From: Bog-756 sp035531955
Lineage (GTDB): Bacteria > Actinomycetota > Acidimicrobiia > Acidimicrobiales > RAAP-2
Reading direction: 5' to 3'
NCBI GenBank assembly: GCA_035531955.1
Contig: DATKRZ010000018.1
Span: 1 to 28,122 of the forward strand
Length of the DNA stretch: 28,122 bases
Part shown: positions 1 through 7,656 of the stretch, piece by piece
How the letters are laid out: every line of letters begins with the position of its first letter
Numbering within the stretch: the stretch's first letter is position 1
Translations under genes and position numbers: made by a program
Notes under the pieces: model-generated
The model's input: the letters and a program-made list of their open reading frames with translations, nothing else
Told to the model about the DNA's origin: nothing
The model's database searches: none

Positions 1-34
1 CAGGCGCGCGCTCTACCAACTGAGCTACCCGACC
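1..34 (-). tRNA. tRNA-Phe, 5' part only (cut by window edge)
   Basis: The reverse strand reads as the 5' half of a tRNA: a 7-nt acceptor strand, T8-A9, a GCTC...GAGC D-arm with the usual AGTTGGTA loop, and the anticodon stem up to C32-T33-G34. The anticodon therefore begins with G. The rest is outside the window. Phe (GAA) is inferred because Glu-Asp-Phe is a common actinobacterial tRNA order and the two neighbours are Glu and Asp. The sequence alone does not exclude another GNN anticodon. Confidence 0.75.
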
Positions 35-53
35 TCGCCCCGGCGGACCGGGG

Positions 54-131
54 TGGCGGACCTGACGGGATTTGAACCCGCGACCTCCGGCTTGACAGGC
101 CGGCGTGCACTCCAAACTGCACCACAGGTCC
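54..131 (-). tRNA. tRNA-Asp (GTC), CCA encoded
   Basis: The reverse strand folds as a full cloverleaf. The acceptor GGACCTG pairs with CAGGTCC, a G discriminator follows, and CCA is encoded at 56-54. The anticodon loop CTGTCAA gives anticodon GTC (Asp), and the T-arm has the GGTTCAAATCC pattern. It lies between tRNA-Glu (upstream) and the partial tRNA-Phe, probably in one transcript. Confidence 0.95.
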
Positions 132-162
132 CCAACCAGCTTTTTGGCGCTGGGGTGTACGG

Positions 163-235
163 CACCCCCAACGGGATTCGAACCCGTGTTACCGCCTTGA
201 AAGGGCGGCGTCCTAGGCCGCTAGACGATGGGGGC
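163..235 (-). tRNA. tRNA-Glu (TTC)
   Basis: The reverse strand folds as a tRNA with acceptor GCCCCCA against TGGGGGT (a G-T pair at the end, usual for actinobacterial tRNA-Glu). The anticodon loop CTTTCAA gives TTC (Glu), and the T-arm is GGTTCGAATCC. No complete CCA is encoded. It is the first member of the Glu-Asp-Phe cluster. Confidence 0.95.
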
Positions 236-273
236 TCAAACCCGATCAGGGCTTTTGGAGATTAGCAGAGGGA

Positions 274-768
274 TCACAGCGCTCCCTCGGGCCGCCCCTC
301 GTCGGGCAGCTCGGCGGCGAGGACCTCGACCATCAGGTACTGGAGCTGTCCGAGCAGCTCGTAGAGCGCGTACTCGGGGGCGGTGGGGTCGTCGGACGGA
401 GGGGGCTCCATGTCCTCGCTGACGTCGAGGCGGGTCCCGAGGACCAGGCGCATCGACCCGATGGCCGACAGCCAGGTGTGGAGCTCGACGTCGGTCAGGA
501 CCTCGGCCTGGGCGGTCCTCGCCACGAGCTCGAACGCCTGCCGGTGGTGGTTGATCAGGGCGTTGTCGACCAACTCGCGATACTCCCGCTCGACGCTCTC
601 GTGGACCGGGCCGGCGTAGGCGGGCGGAAAGAGGCGCTTGGTCGTCGGATCGTCCGGGCTCAACACCGGGGCCAGCTGCTCGGACATGGTGACCAGCACG
701 GCGCGCACGCCGGGATCGAGCCTGATGGTGTAGCGGCCGTCCCGGCGCCTCTTGATCGGCGTGCTCAC
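274..768 (-). CDS. DUF2017 family protein
   Basis: A 164-residue soluble protein beginning VSTPIKRRRDGRY. It matches what I know of the actinobacterial DUF2017 family: a basic N-terminus, then a helical body with a DDP...RLFPPAY segment and an EYRELV segment, and an acidic Leu-rich C-terminus. The function is unknown. The GTG start at 768 overlaps the clpS stop in a GTGA, which favours this start over the longer open frame that continues upstream antisense to nothing recognisable. DUF2017 genes commonly follow clpS in actinobacteria, so a link to ClpS/ClpP proteolysis is possible but is inference. Confidence 0.85.
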   Translation of the reverse strand: MSTPIKRRRDGRYTIRLDPGVRAVLVTMSEQLAPVLSPDDPTTKRLFPPAYAGPVHESVEREYRELVDNALINHHRQAFELVARTAQAEVLTDVELHTWLSAIGSMRLVLGTRLDVSEDMEPPPSDDPTAPEYALYELLGQLQYLMVEVLAAELPDEGRPEGAL

Positions 769-1094
769 GTCGACTGTTCCATGGTGGCCCAGAGCCCGTG
801 CTCGTGGAGCCGGTACACGTCCAGCTCGGCCCGCTCGCGGGTGCCTGAGGAGACCACCGCCCGCCCTTTGTGGTGGACGTCCAGCATCAGCCTGGTGGCC
901 TTCTCCTTCGAGTAGCCGAAGAGCTTCTGGAACACGAAGGTCACGAACGACATCAGGTTGATCGGGTCGTTCCACACGATGACCAGCCAGGGACGGTCGG
1001 TCAGCTGGGACTCGACGACCTCGGTGAGCTCGGCCTCGAGGGGCTCGGCCTCGGTCTGCCGGGCGCGCACCGGCGGCCCGACGGCCCGGCTCAC
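765..1094 (-). CDS. clpS: ATP-dependent Clp protease adaptor ClpS
   Basis: A 109-residue protein with a variable N-terminal tail (about residues 1-33) and the ClpS fold. It has the WLVIVWNDPINLMSFV motif, whose Asn-Asp-Pro binds N-degron side chains, followed by LFGYSKEKATRLMLDVHHKGRA and a C-terminal HEHGLWATM. ClpS docks on the ClpC/ClpA N-domain and delivers substrates with bulky N-terminal residues. The GTG start overlaps the ctaA stop by 4 nt (GTGA), and its own stop overlaps the DUF2017 start the same way, so the three genes are translationally coupled. Confidence 0.95.
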   Translation of the reverse strand: MSRAVGPPVRARQTEAEPLEAELTEVVESQLTDRPWLVIVWNDPINLMSFVTFVFQKLFGYSKEKATRLMLDVHHKGRAVVSSGTRERAELDVYRLHEHGLWATMEQST

Positions 1095-2065
1095 ACCGGC
1101 TCCCGGAGCGGTCGGCCCCGGGCCACGGCGCCCGGCTGCGCGGTGGTGATACCCGCTCCGCCACCGGGTCCGGCGTCCCCGATCACCTCAGGCAGGTGGT
1201 CCGACAGCCCGTGGTGGAACCAGAGGACCGCGCCCCACACCGTTGACGCCCCCAGCACATGGAGCCCGACCAGGACCGGCGGCAGATGGGAGAAGAACTG
1301 GGTGTAGCCGATCATGCCCTGGACGACCATCACGGCGAGCAGGACCCGGCCCGAGCCCTGGATGCGGGCCGGTGCGTCGGACTTCCACAGCACCCACAGC
1401 AGCACCAGCAGCACCACGCCGGCGGCCAGGACGATCTCGGCATGGATGCGGGTCATGTCCTCGAGCCCGAGCGGGATCCGCTTGGCCCCCTTGCCGCCGG
1501 CGTGGGGACCGGTCCCGGTGGTGGCCGCCCCGGCCGCCAGTACCACCACGGTGAGTCCCACCAGGGCCCGGGCCAGCCACATGGCGCCCGTGGTCACCGC
1601 CCGGACCCCGGGACCTGGTCGGTGGCCGGCCCTGAGGGTCAAGATGACGGCCACCGCCAGGAGGGCCATGCCCACCATGAAGTGGGTCATGACGACGTAG
1701 GCGTTGAGTTTGGAGTAGACGACGAAGCCCCCGAGCACGGCCTCGCCGATGACCCCCAGAATGAGACCGGCGGAGAGCCACCGGAGGTCATGGCGCCCGG
1801 GCCGGCGGAGGAAGGCGGCCACCACGGTGACGAGGCAGGCCACCACCAGCACGAAGACGACCAGGCGGTTGCCGAACTCGACCAGGGGGTGCAGTCGCAG
1901 GGCGGGCGTCAGCCGGTGCCGGGTGCAGTTGGGCCAGTCGGGGCAGCCCAACCCCGAATCGGAGAGCCGGACCGCCGCCCCGGTCACCACGTTGAGCACC
2001 ACCGTGGCCAGCGTGAACCGGCAGAGGAACAAGAACGGGCGAGGGCCGATACGCAGGGAGGACAC
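1091..2065 (-). CDS. ctaA: Haem A synthase CtaA/COX15
   Basis: A polytopic membrane protein of about 324 residues that oxidises the C8 methyl of haem O to a formyl group, giving haem A for cytochrome c oxidase. Visible marks are the first-loop cysteine pair in GLGCPDWPNC, the EFGNRL segment after it (the actinobacterial version of the Glu/His motif), and conserved histidines in THFMVG, RIHAE and GLHVLGAS within helices. About eight membrane segments are expected and seen as hydrophobic runs. I chose GTG 2065 because it lies 9 nt after a TACCAT box. An open frame extends 19 codons further but is Arg-rich and unlike the family. It is divergent from ctaB and first in an operon with clpS and DUF2017. 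Confidence 0.93.
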   Translation of the reverse strand: MSSLRIGPRPFLFLCRFTLATVVLNVVTGAAVRLSDSGLGCPDWPNCTRHRLTPALRLHPLVEFGNRLVVFVLVVACLVTVVAAFLRRPGRHDLRWLSAGLILGVIGEAVLGGFVVYSKLNAYVVMTHFMVGMALLAVAVILTLRAGHRPGPGVRAVTTGAMWLARALVGLTVVVLAAGAATTGTGPHAGGKGAKRIPLGLEDMTRIHAEIVLAAGVVLLVLLWVLWKSDAPARIQGSGRVLLAVMVVQGMIGYTQFFSHLPPVLVGLHVLGASTVWGAVLWFHHGLSDHLPEVIGDAGPGGGAGITTAQPGAVARGRPLREPV

Positions 2066-2074
2066 CGTTTCCGT

Positions 2075-2080
2075 ATGGTA
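2075..2080 (-). promoter_or_regulatory. Candidate -10 box for ctaA (leaderless)
   Basis: The reverse strand reads TACCAT, a TANNNT box, followed by 9 nt and the GTG start. No Shine-Dalgarno sequence is present, so the transcript probably begins at or next to the start codon. No convincing -35 hexamer is seen. Confidence 0.45.
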
Positions 2081-2147
2081 CCGGCCCGACCGGGGACACC
2101 GCCGCTGGACCCCGGGGGCCACAGCCGCCCCGACGGTGTGCCGGGAC

Positions 2148-2153
2148 TATGGT
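2148..2153 (+). promoter_or_regulatory. Candidate -10 box for ctaB (leaderless)
   Basis: TATGGT followed by 7 nt and the ATG at 2161, with no Shine-Dalgarno sequence. This makes ATG 2161 the better start than the in-frame ATG at 2149, which sits inside the box. Confidence 0.45.
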
Positions 2154-2160
2154 TTGGCCG

Positions 2161-3066
2161 ATGGCACTCTCCGCGACCGCGCCTGCCCGGCCTCTCCCCC
2201 TGGGCGAGCGGGTGGGCGCGTACGTCGCCCTGACCAAGCCCCGCATCATCGAGCTCCTGCTCATCACCACCCTGCCCACCATGGTGCTGGCCCAGCGGGG
2301 GATGCCGCCGGTGTGGCTGATGGCGGCCACGCTGCTCGGCGGCGCCCTGGCCGCCGGCGGGGCCAACGCCATCAACATGTTCGTCGACCGGGACATCGAC
2401 AAGGTCATGCACCGGACCAGCAAGCGGCCCCTGGTCACCGGGGCGGTCACTCCCCGCAACGCCCTAATCTTCGCCGTCACCCTCGAAGTCGTGGCCTTCA
2501 TCGAGCTGTGGGGCTGGGTCAACCTGCTGTCGGCGTCCCTGGCGGTGTCGGCCACCCTCTTCTACGTCTTCGTCTACACGTTGTGGCTGAAGCGGACCAG
2601 CAGCCAGAACATCGTCATCGGCGGGGCCGCCGGGGCGGTCCCGGTGCTGGTGGGGTGGGCGGCGGTCACCAACAGCCTGGCCTGGACGCCCATGGTCCTG
2701 TTCGCCATCATCTTCGTGTGGACGCCGCCCCACTTCTGGGCGCTGGCCGTCAAGTACAAGGACGACTACCAGGCGGCCGGGGTCCCCATGCTGCCGGCGG
2801 TGGCCACGTTCAAACGGACGGCCCGGGAGATCCTCCTCTACAGCGTGCTGCTGCTCGGTGTCTCGTTGCTGCTGGCCGCGGTGGCCAAGCTCGGTGCCAT
2901 CTACATCGTCTCGGCCTCGGTGCTCGGCGTGACCTTCGTCGCCTTGGCCGTCCGGCTGTGGCAGCGGGCCACGCCGAAGGCGGCGATGCAGCTGTTCAGC
3001 TATTCGATCACCTACCTGACCCTGCTGTTCGTCCTCATGGCGGTCGACATCTTCACCAAACATTGA
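2161..3066 (+). CDS. ctaB: Protohaem IX farnesyltransferase (haem O synthase)
   Basis: A 301-residue UbiA-superfamily prenyltransferase of the inner membrane that adds a farnesyl group to haem b to make haem O, the substrate of CtaA encoded divergently next to it. It starts with the family's YVALTKPRIIELLL segment. The first Asp-rich, Mg-diphosphate binding site is NMFVDRDIDKVMHRT, followed by the KRPLVTG motif, and there are about nine hydrophobic segments. The length is normal for the family. ATG 2149 is an alternative start. The stop overlaps a possible TTG start of the downstream thioredoxin-like gene. Confidence 0.96.
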   Translation: MALSATAPARPLPLGERVGAYVALTKPRIIELLLITTLPTMVLAQRGMPPVWLMAATLLGGALAAGGANAINMFVDRDIDKVMHRTSKRPLVTGAVTPRNALIFAVTLEVVAFIELWGWVNLLSASLAVSATLFYVFVYTLWLKRTSSQNIVIGGAAGAVPVLVGWAAVTNSLAWTPMVLFAIIFVWTPPHFWALAVKYKDDYQAAGVPMLPAVATFKRTAREILLYSVLLLGVSLLLAAVAKLGAIYIVSASVLGVTFVALAVRLWQRATPKAAMQLFSYSITYLTLLFVLMAVDIFTKH

Positions 3067-3119
3067 CCGGGGCGGCGCCGGAACCGCCGGAACCGGCGGA
3101 AGCGCCGGCGTCCGAGCGC

Positions 3120-3692
3120 ATGCCCCGCCGGTTGCGCGCACTGTTGATCGGAACGGTGATCGCCACCGCGCTGGCCGTCTTCTTGTTCGTCGGCCTCGCC
3201 CGGAGATCGGGCTCGGGATCGGGCCCGGGATCGGGTCCCCTGGTGGGAATCGGTAGCGTGGCTCCGAACTTTTCGCTCCCGTCCCTGACCGGGGGTCCGC
3301 CGACCACCCTCGACGAACTGGGCCGGGCCCGCCACCGCCCGGTCGTGCTCAATTTCTTCGCCTCGTGGTGCATCCCGTGCCAGAAGGAGACGCCGCTGCT
3401 GGCCCATGCCGCGGCGGTCGAGACGGCGAAGGGCTCGAAGGTCCAGTTCGTGGGCGTCGATGTGGCAGACGCCCCCGCCGAAGCCATCCCGTTCGTCAGG
3501 CAGTCCGGGCTCACCTATCCGATCGGTGCCGATGCCTCCCTTCGGGTGACGGCGGATCTCTACGGACTGAACGGCCAGCCCAACACCTTCTTCATCGATG
3601 CCTCCGGCCACGTGGTCGGCCACGTCATCGGGGCGGTGACCCAGACCGGGCTCGACCAGTGGCTGCACAGACTGGCGGGGTCCTCGGGCTGA
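3120..3692 (+). CDS. TlpA/ResA-like membrane-anchored thioredoxin
   Basis: A 190-residue protein with one N-terminal membrane anchor (about residues 6-27), a Gly/Ser-rich linker, then an AhpC/TlpA-type thioredoxin fold. The active site is ASWCIPCQKE (Cys84 and Cys87), with the cis-Pro region GQPNTFFIDASG near the end. Such proteins act outside the membrane to reduce haem-binding or CuA-site cysteines during cytochrome maturation. Its place directly after ctaB fits oxidase assembly. The start is uncertain: ATG 3120 has no clear ribosome site, and TTG 3063, overlapping the ctaB stop, would add 19 residues and give translational coupling. Confidence 0.88.
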   Translation: MPRRLRALLIGTVIATALAVFLFVGLARRSGSGSGPGSGPLVGIGSVAPNFSLPSLTGGPPTTLDELGRARHRPVVLNFFASWCIPCQKETPLLAHAAAVETAKGSKVQFVGVDVADAPAEAIPFVRQSGLTYPIGADASLRVTADLYGLNGQPNTFFIDASGHVVGHVIGAVTQTGLDQWLHRLAGSSG

Positions 3693-3707
3693 GGGCCGGC
3701 CGCCGCC

Positions 3708-4442
3708 TCATTCCCAGCGGAACGTGAGGCCTGCCGCCACCGGTGCGGTCACCGCCCAGGCCAGCAGGACGATCCAGTCGTGGGCCGACACGGCGACTCC
3801 CCGGCCGAGGCTGTTGTGCAGGGCATCGGCCAGGGCCGAGGCCGGCAATACCCTGGCGACGTCACCCAACCAGGCTGGCAGCTTGCCGAGGGGAATGAGC
3901 ATTCCCCCGAGCAGCAGCAGCACCACGAAGAGCCCGTTGACCACGGCCAGGTTCACCAGCGCCTTGAGCGACCCCGCCAGCAGCAGGCCGATGCCACCGA
4001 AAGCGACGGTCCCGAGCACCATGGCCACGACGGCCGAGCCCACCAGGGCGCCCGCCCCGCCCCCGGGACTCCACCCGAGGCCCAGCCCGACCCCCACCAG
4101 CACCGCCGCCTGGAGCAGCTCCACGGCGGTGACGGCCGTGATCTTGGCGGCCAGCAGCCGGGGACGCCCGAGCGGGGTGGCGCCGAGCCGCTTGAGGACC
4201 CCGTAGCCGCGCTCGAAGCCGGTGCCGATCCCGAGGGCGGTCATCGCCGTCGACATGACGGCCAGGGCCAGGATGCCCGGGACCAGGAAGTCGACCGGAC
4301 GACCGGTGCCGGTGGGCAGCACGTGGACCGCCGAGAAGAACCACAGGAACACCACCGGGATGCCGAGGGTCAAAAAGACCGTCTCCCCATTGGTGAAGAC
4401 CAGGGTCATTTCTGCCCGCAGCTGGGCGGTGAGCGGCCTCAT
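3708..4442 (-). CDS. ABC-2 type transporter permease
   Basis: A 244-residue membrane protein with about six hydrophobic segments. It has the ABC-2 permease pattern: an N-terminal amphipathic LRAEMTLVFTN, an FLVPGILALAVMSTA segment, a FERGYGVLKRLGATPL coupling-helix region, and a late GGMLIPLGKLPAWL...LPASALADAL motif. The start ATG overlaps the ATPase stop (ATGA), so the two subunits are translated together. The pair is a DrrA/DrrB-like exporter. The substrate cannot be told from the sequence; drug or lipid export is typical of the family. Confidence 0.9.
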   Translation of the reverse strand: MRPLTAQLRAEMTLVFTNGETVFLTLGIPVVFLWFFSAVHVLPTGTGRPVDFLVPGILALAVMSTAMTALGIGTGFERGYGVLKRLGATPLGRPRLLAAKITAVTAVELLQAAVLVGVGLGLGWSPGGGAGALVGSAVVAMVLGTVAFGGIGLLLAGSLKALVNLAVVNGLFVVLLLLGGMLIPLGKLPAWLGDVARVLPASALADALHNSLGRGVAVSAHDWIVLLAWAVTAPVAAGLTFRWE

Positions 4443-5458
4443 ACCCGGGGGCGCCCCGACCGGCGGCGCCGTCCGGCAGGAGCGGTGGAAGGGTCCGCCT
4501 CCGGCGGAGTGTGGGCGGACCGGGAGCCGGTGATGGCCAGGTAGGCCTCCTCCAACGACTGGTTGGTCCGGAGGTCGCCCAGGGCCAGGTCCCGCTCCGC
4601 CAGCCAACCGGCCAGTGTGGCCACCACCCGGGGGGTCGGTGCGCCGGGGCCGGCCCGGAGCCGGTACGAGCCGGGTCGCTCCTCGTCGACGGTGGTGCCG
4701 GCGCCGACCGAGTCGGCCAACGCCCCGGTGTCGATCTCCGGGTCGGTGGAGAAGCGGATCGACCCGTCGGCCGTGCCCGACGCCAGCGCCGCCGGGGTGC
4801 CTGCGGCCAGCTTGCGGCCCCGGTCGATGATGACCACCAGATCGGCCAGCCGCTCGGCCTCTGCCAGCTCGTGGGTGGTGAGGACCACGCAGATGCCGCG
4901 ATCGCGCTGGGTGGCGATGATGTCGCGCACGACGATGCGGCCTTCGGGGTCGACTCCGGCGGTGGGCTCGTCGAGGAAGAGGACACGCGGCTTGCCCACC
5001 AGGGCCAGGGCCAGAGAGAGGCGCTGTTGCTCGCCGCCGGACAGGCGCCGCCACGGGGTGCGGCGGACGGCGGAGAGGCCCACCAGGTCGATGAGCCCGT
5101 CGGGATCCTCGGCGTCCTCGTAGTACCGGGAAAAGAGGTGGAGGACCTGAGCCGGGCCGAGGGTCGGGTAGACGCCGCCCGCCTGGAGCATGACGCCGAT
5201 CCGGTGGACCAGCCGACCATGGTCCCTGCCCGGGTCGAGCCCGAGGACGCGTACCGATCCTTCGTCGACGGATCGGTACCCCTCGAGCGCCTCGACCGTG
5301 CTGGTCTTCCCCGCGCCGTTGGGTCCGAGCAGGGCGACCACCTCTCCGGCCCGGCCCTCGAAGGACAACCGGTCGACGGCCACGGTGGTTCCGTAGCGGA
5401 TGACCACGCCGTCGCACACCACCGCGGGCCCCCGAGCCGGAGCAACTGCCTCGTTCAC
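4439..5458 (-). CDS. ABC transporter ATP-binding protein (DrrA-like)
   Basis: A 339-residue ATPase. Walker A is LLGPNGAGKTST, the Q-loop lies near GVMLQAGGVYP, the signature is RLSGGEQQRLSLA, Walker B is RVLFLDEPTAGVDP and the H-loop is LTTHELAEAE. After residue 230 there is the extra C-terminal domain of DrrA-type exporters, ending in a basic tail. The GTG start is 8 nt from a TAGCGT box and no Shine-Dalgarno is seen. It is divergent from serS with only 28 bp between the start codons. Confidence 0.93.
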   Translation of the reverse strand: MNEAVAPARGPAVVCDGVVIRYGTTVAVDRLSFEGRAGEVVALLGPNGAGKTSTVEALEGYRSVDEGSVRVLGLDPGRDHGRLVHRIGVMLQAGGVYPTLGPAQVLHLFSRYYEDAEDPDGLIDLVGLSAVRRTPWRRLSGGEQQRLSLALALVGKPRVLFLDEPTAGVDPEGRIVVRDIIATQRDRGICVVLTTHELAEAERLADLVVIIDRGRKLAAGTPAALASGTADGSIRFSTDPEIDTGALADSVGAGTTVDEERPGSYRLRAGPGAPTPRVVATLAGWLAERDLALGDLRTNQSLEEAYLAITGSRSAHTPPEADPSTAPAGRRRRSGRPRV

Positions 5459-5466
5459 GGGTGGTC

Positions 5467-5476
5467 ACGCTACCGT
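5467..5476. promoter_or_regulatory. Overlapping divergent -10 boxes (ABC exporter and serS)
   Basis: The ten bases ACGCTACCGT hold TACCGT on the plus strand (10 nt before the serS ATG) and TAGCGT on the minus strand (8 nt before the ABC ATPase GTG). The two boxes share the central TA. Neither gene has a Shine-Dalgarno sequence. This looks like one bidirectional promoter giving two leaderless or nearly leaderless transcripts. Only sequence supports it. Confidence 0.5.
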
Positions 5477-5486
5477 TGTCCCCGTC

Positions 5487-6776
5487 ATGATCGATATCCG
5501 GCTGGTGAGAGACGACGGCGCCTCGGTGAAGTCGGCCCTCGGCAGACGCGGGGTGGACCCGGCGGAGATCGACCGGCTGATCGGGCTGGACGAGGCGGCA
5601 CGGGCGGTGATCGGCCGACGGGACGATCTCCGGGCCCAGGTGAAGTCCCTCTCCAAGCAGGTCGGCCAGGCCCGACGGTCGGGTGACGCGGCCTCGGCGG
5701 ACGGGTTGACGGCCCGCAGCCGCAGCCTCGGCGCCGAGGAGCGGTCGCTCCACGCGGCGGCCGAGTCCGCCCAGGAGGAGGTGCGCCAGGCCCTCCTTTA
5801 CCTGCCCAACCTGCCGGCGGCCGAGGCCCCCGACGGCAGCGGGCCCGAGGACAACCTGGTGGTCCGCAGCTGGCCGGACCCGGACCGGGCCTACACCGAC
5901 GCCCAACGGGTCCCCCACTGGGAGATCGGAGCGGAGCTCGGCCTGCTCGACATGGAGCGGGGGGCCAAGCTGTCGGGGTCGATGTTCCCCCTGTACCGCG
6001 GGTTCGGGGCGCGGCTGGTCCGCGCCCTCTCCTCGTTCGCCCTGGACCGCCACGCCGACCGGTTCGAGGAGGTCCGGCCCCCGACCCTGGTGCTGACCGA
6101 GACCATGGTCTCCACCGGTCACCTCCCCAAGTTCGAAGAGGACGCCTACCACCTCGAGCGTGACGGCCTGTGGGGGATCCCCACCGCCGAGGTTCCGCTG
6201 GCCTCCATGTGGCGGGGCGACATCCTCGACGACGACGACCTCCCCCTCTGCCTCACCGCCGCCACCCCCTGCTACCGGCGGGAGGCGGGCGCGGCGGGCC
6301 GGGACACCCGCGGGCTGTTGCGCGTGCACGAGTTCGACAAGGTCGAGCTGTTCGCCTACGCCACCCCCGAACAGGCGCCGGCGCTGCTCGAGGACATGGT
6401 GGCCCGGGCCGAGGCGTTGCTGGTCGACCTCGGCCTCCGGTACCGGGTGCTCGACCTCTGCGCCGCCGACATGGGGATCTCGGCGGCCCGCACCTTCGAC
6501 CTCGAGGTGTACTCCCCCGGAGTCGACCAGTGGCTCGAGGTCTCCTCGGTGAGCTGGTGCACCGACTACCAGGCCCGCCGGGCCAACATCCGCTACCGGC
6601 CCGAGGGCGGTCGGGGCCCGGTGCTCGTCCACACGCTGAACGGCTCGGCCCTGGCCTGGCCCCGCATCTGGGCGGCCCTGGTCGAGACCGGTCGGCGGAG
6701 CGACGGATCGGTGGTCCTGCCCGAGGTGCTCGGGCCCTACCTCCGGGGCGAGCTGGTCATCCCCGCCACGGCCTGA
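5487..6776 (+). CDS. serS: Seryl-tRNA synthetase
   Basis: A 429-residue class II aminoacyl-tRNA synthetase that charges tRNA-Ser. Residues 1 to about 105 form the long antiparallel coiled-coil arm (RDDLRAQVKSLSKQ and onward) that binds the extra arm of tRNA-Ser. The catalytic core shows the TAEVPL motif, motif 2 (CYRREAGAAGRDTRGLLRVHEF) and the family's EVSSVSWCTDYQARR segment. Motif 3 is slightly altered (NGSALAWPRIWAALVE). ATG 5487 starts the normal MIDIRLVRDD sequence; the open frame upstream is not part of the protein. Confidence 0.97.
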   Translation: MIDIRLVRDDGASVKSALGRRGVDPAEIDRLIGLDEAARAVIGRRDDLRAQVKSLSKQVGQARRSGDAASADGLTARSRSLGAEERSLHAAAESAQEEVRQALLYLPNLPAAEAPDGSGPEDNLVVRSWPDPDRAYTDAQRVPHWEIGAELGLLDMERGAKLSGSMFPLYRGFGARLVRALSSFALDRHADRFEEVRPPTLVLTETMVSTGHLPKFEEDAYHLERDGLWGIPTAEVPLASMWRGDILDDDDLPLCLTAATPCYRREAGAAGRDTRGLLRVHEFDKVELFAYATPEQAPALLEDMVARAEALLVDLGLRYRVLDLCAADMGISAARTFDLEVYSPGVDQWLEVSSVSWCTDYQARRANIRYRPEGGRGPVLVHTLNGSALAWPRIWAALVETGRRSDGSVVLPEVLGPYLRGELVIPATA

Positions 6777-6796
6777 ACCGGCCCGCTGCGGCCGGT
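6777..6796. terminator. GC-rich hairpin between convergent serS and regX3-like genes
   Basis: A perfect 7-bp stem ACCGGCC/GGCCGGT around a 6-nt loop begins one base after the serS stop and lies in the gap before the convergent response regulator. There is no T-tract on either side, so it is at most a non-canonical, possibly two-way terminator. Confidence 0.4.
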
Positions 6797-6840
6797 CCTC
6801 CGCCCGTCGCCGGATCCGGGGGGCCTCGCCCGCCGCCCGC

Positions 6841-7656
6841 TCAGGTCCGGGGTGCCTCGAACCGGTAGCCGACGCCGCGGATGGTGGTGATCAGCTTGGG
6901 CGACGACGGGTCCTCCTCGACGTGGGTGCGCAGCCGCTTGATGTGCACGTCGAGGGTCTTGGTGTCGCCGAAGTAGTCCGATCCCCAGACCCGGTCGATG
7001 AGCACGTCACGGGTCAGCAGCCGGCCGGCATTCTCCATCAGCAGCGAGAGCAGCTCGAACTCCTTGCGGCGCAGGTGCACGTCCTCGCCCCGGACGAAGA
7101 CCAGGTGGCGGTCGGGATCGATCTGGATCCCCCCGCCTTCGAGCACCGGCCTCGCGGCGCGCCGGTCCGAGGGGTCGCGTCCGTCCTCGTCCGGTGCACC
7201 CGACGTGGGACCGTCGGCTTGGTCGGGCAGGTCGGACACGTCGGCGTCGGCAGAGGGGATCCGCCGGAGCACAGCGCGCATGCGGGCCACGAGCTCCCGG
7301 AGCCGGTACGGCTTGGCGACGTAGTCGTCCGCCCCGACCTCGAGTCCGACCACCGTGTCGATCTCGGTCCCCTTGGCCGTGACCATGATGATCGGCACGG
7401 ACGACCGGGCCCGGATCGAACGGCACACGTCGATGCCCGACAGCCGGGGCAGCATCAGGTCGAGCAGCACCAGGTCCGGCTCGGCCGAGGCGAAGAGCCG
7501 GAGGGCCTCGTGGCCGTCCCGGGCCACGGTCACATCGAAGCCCTCGCGGGTCAGTCCGACGACCAGGGCGTCGACGAAGGACTCGTCGTCCTCGGCCAGG
7601 AGCACCTTGGTCTGCGACTCGTCGGGCGTGGCGGACGGCGCCGGCGTCGCGCTCAT
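6841..7656 (-). CDS. regX3: OmpR-family response regulator (RegX3-like)
   Basis: A 271-residue regulator with a receiver domain (about 16-128), acidic pair ED near residue 22, phospho-acceptor Asp66 in LVLLDLMLP, conserved Thr in MVTAKG and Lys115 in YVAKPY. A C-terminal winged helix (about 172-268) carries RRKEFELLSLLMENAG and the YFGDTKTLDVHIKRLR recognition region. The linker between the domains, about 40 Asp/Pro/Ala-rich residues, is longer than in the usual roughly 227-residue RegX3, and there is an extra N-terminal tail. It overlaps the kinase stop by ATGA. In mycobacteria this pair answers phosphate limitation; that role here is inferred from similarity. Confidence 0.92.
   Translation of the reverse strand: MSATPAPSATPDESQTKVLLAEDDESFVDALVVGLTREGFDVTVARDGHEALRLFASAEPDLVLLDLMLPRLSGIDVCRSIRARSSVPIIMVTAKGTEIDTVVGLEVGADDYVAKPYRLRELVARMRAVLRRIPSADADVSDLPDQADGPTSGAPDEDGRDPSDRRAARPVLEGGGIQIDPDRHLVFVRGEDVHLRRKEFELLSLLMENAGRLLTRDVLIDRVWGSDYFGDTKTLDVHIKRLRTHVEEDPSSPKLITTIRGVGYRFEAPRT

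Noticed and set aside
3708..6632. A single very long minus-strand frame covering the permease and running antisense to serS
   Set aside because: Only the last 244 codons resemble a protein family; the rest is the mirror of serS and the ATPase in another frame, as expected in very GC-rich DNA.
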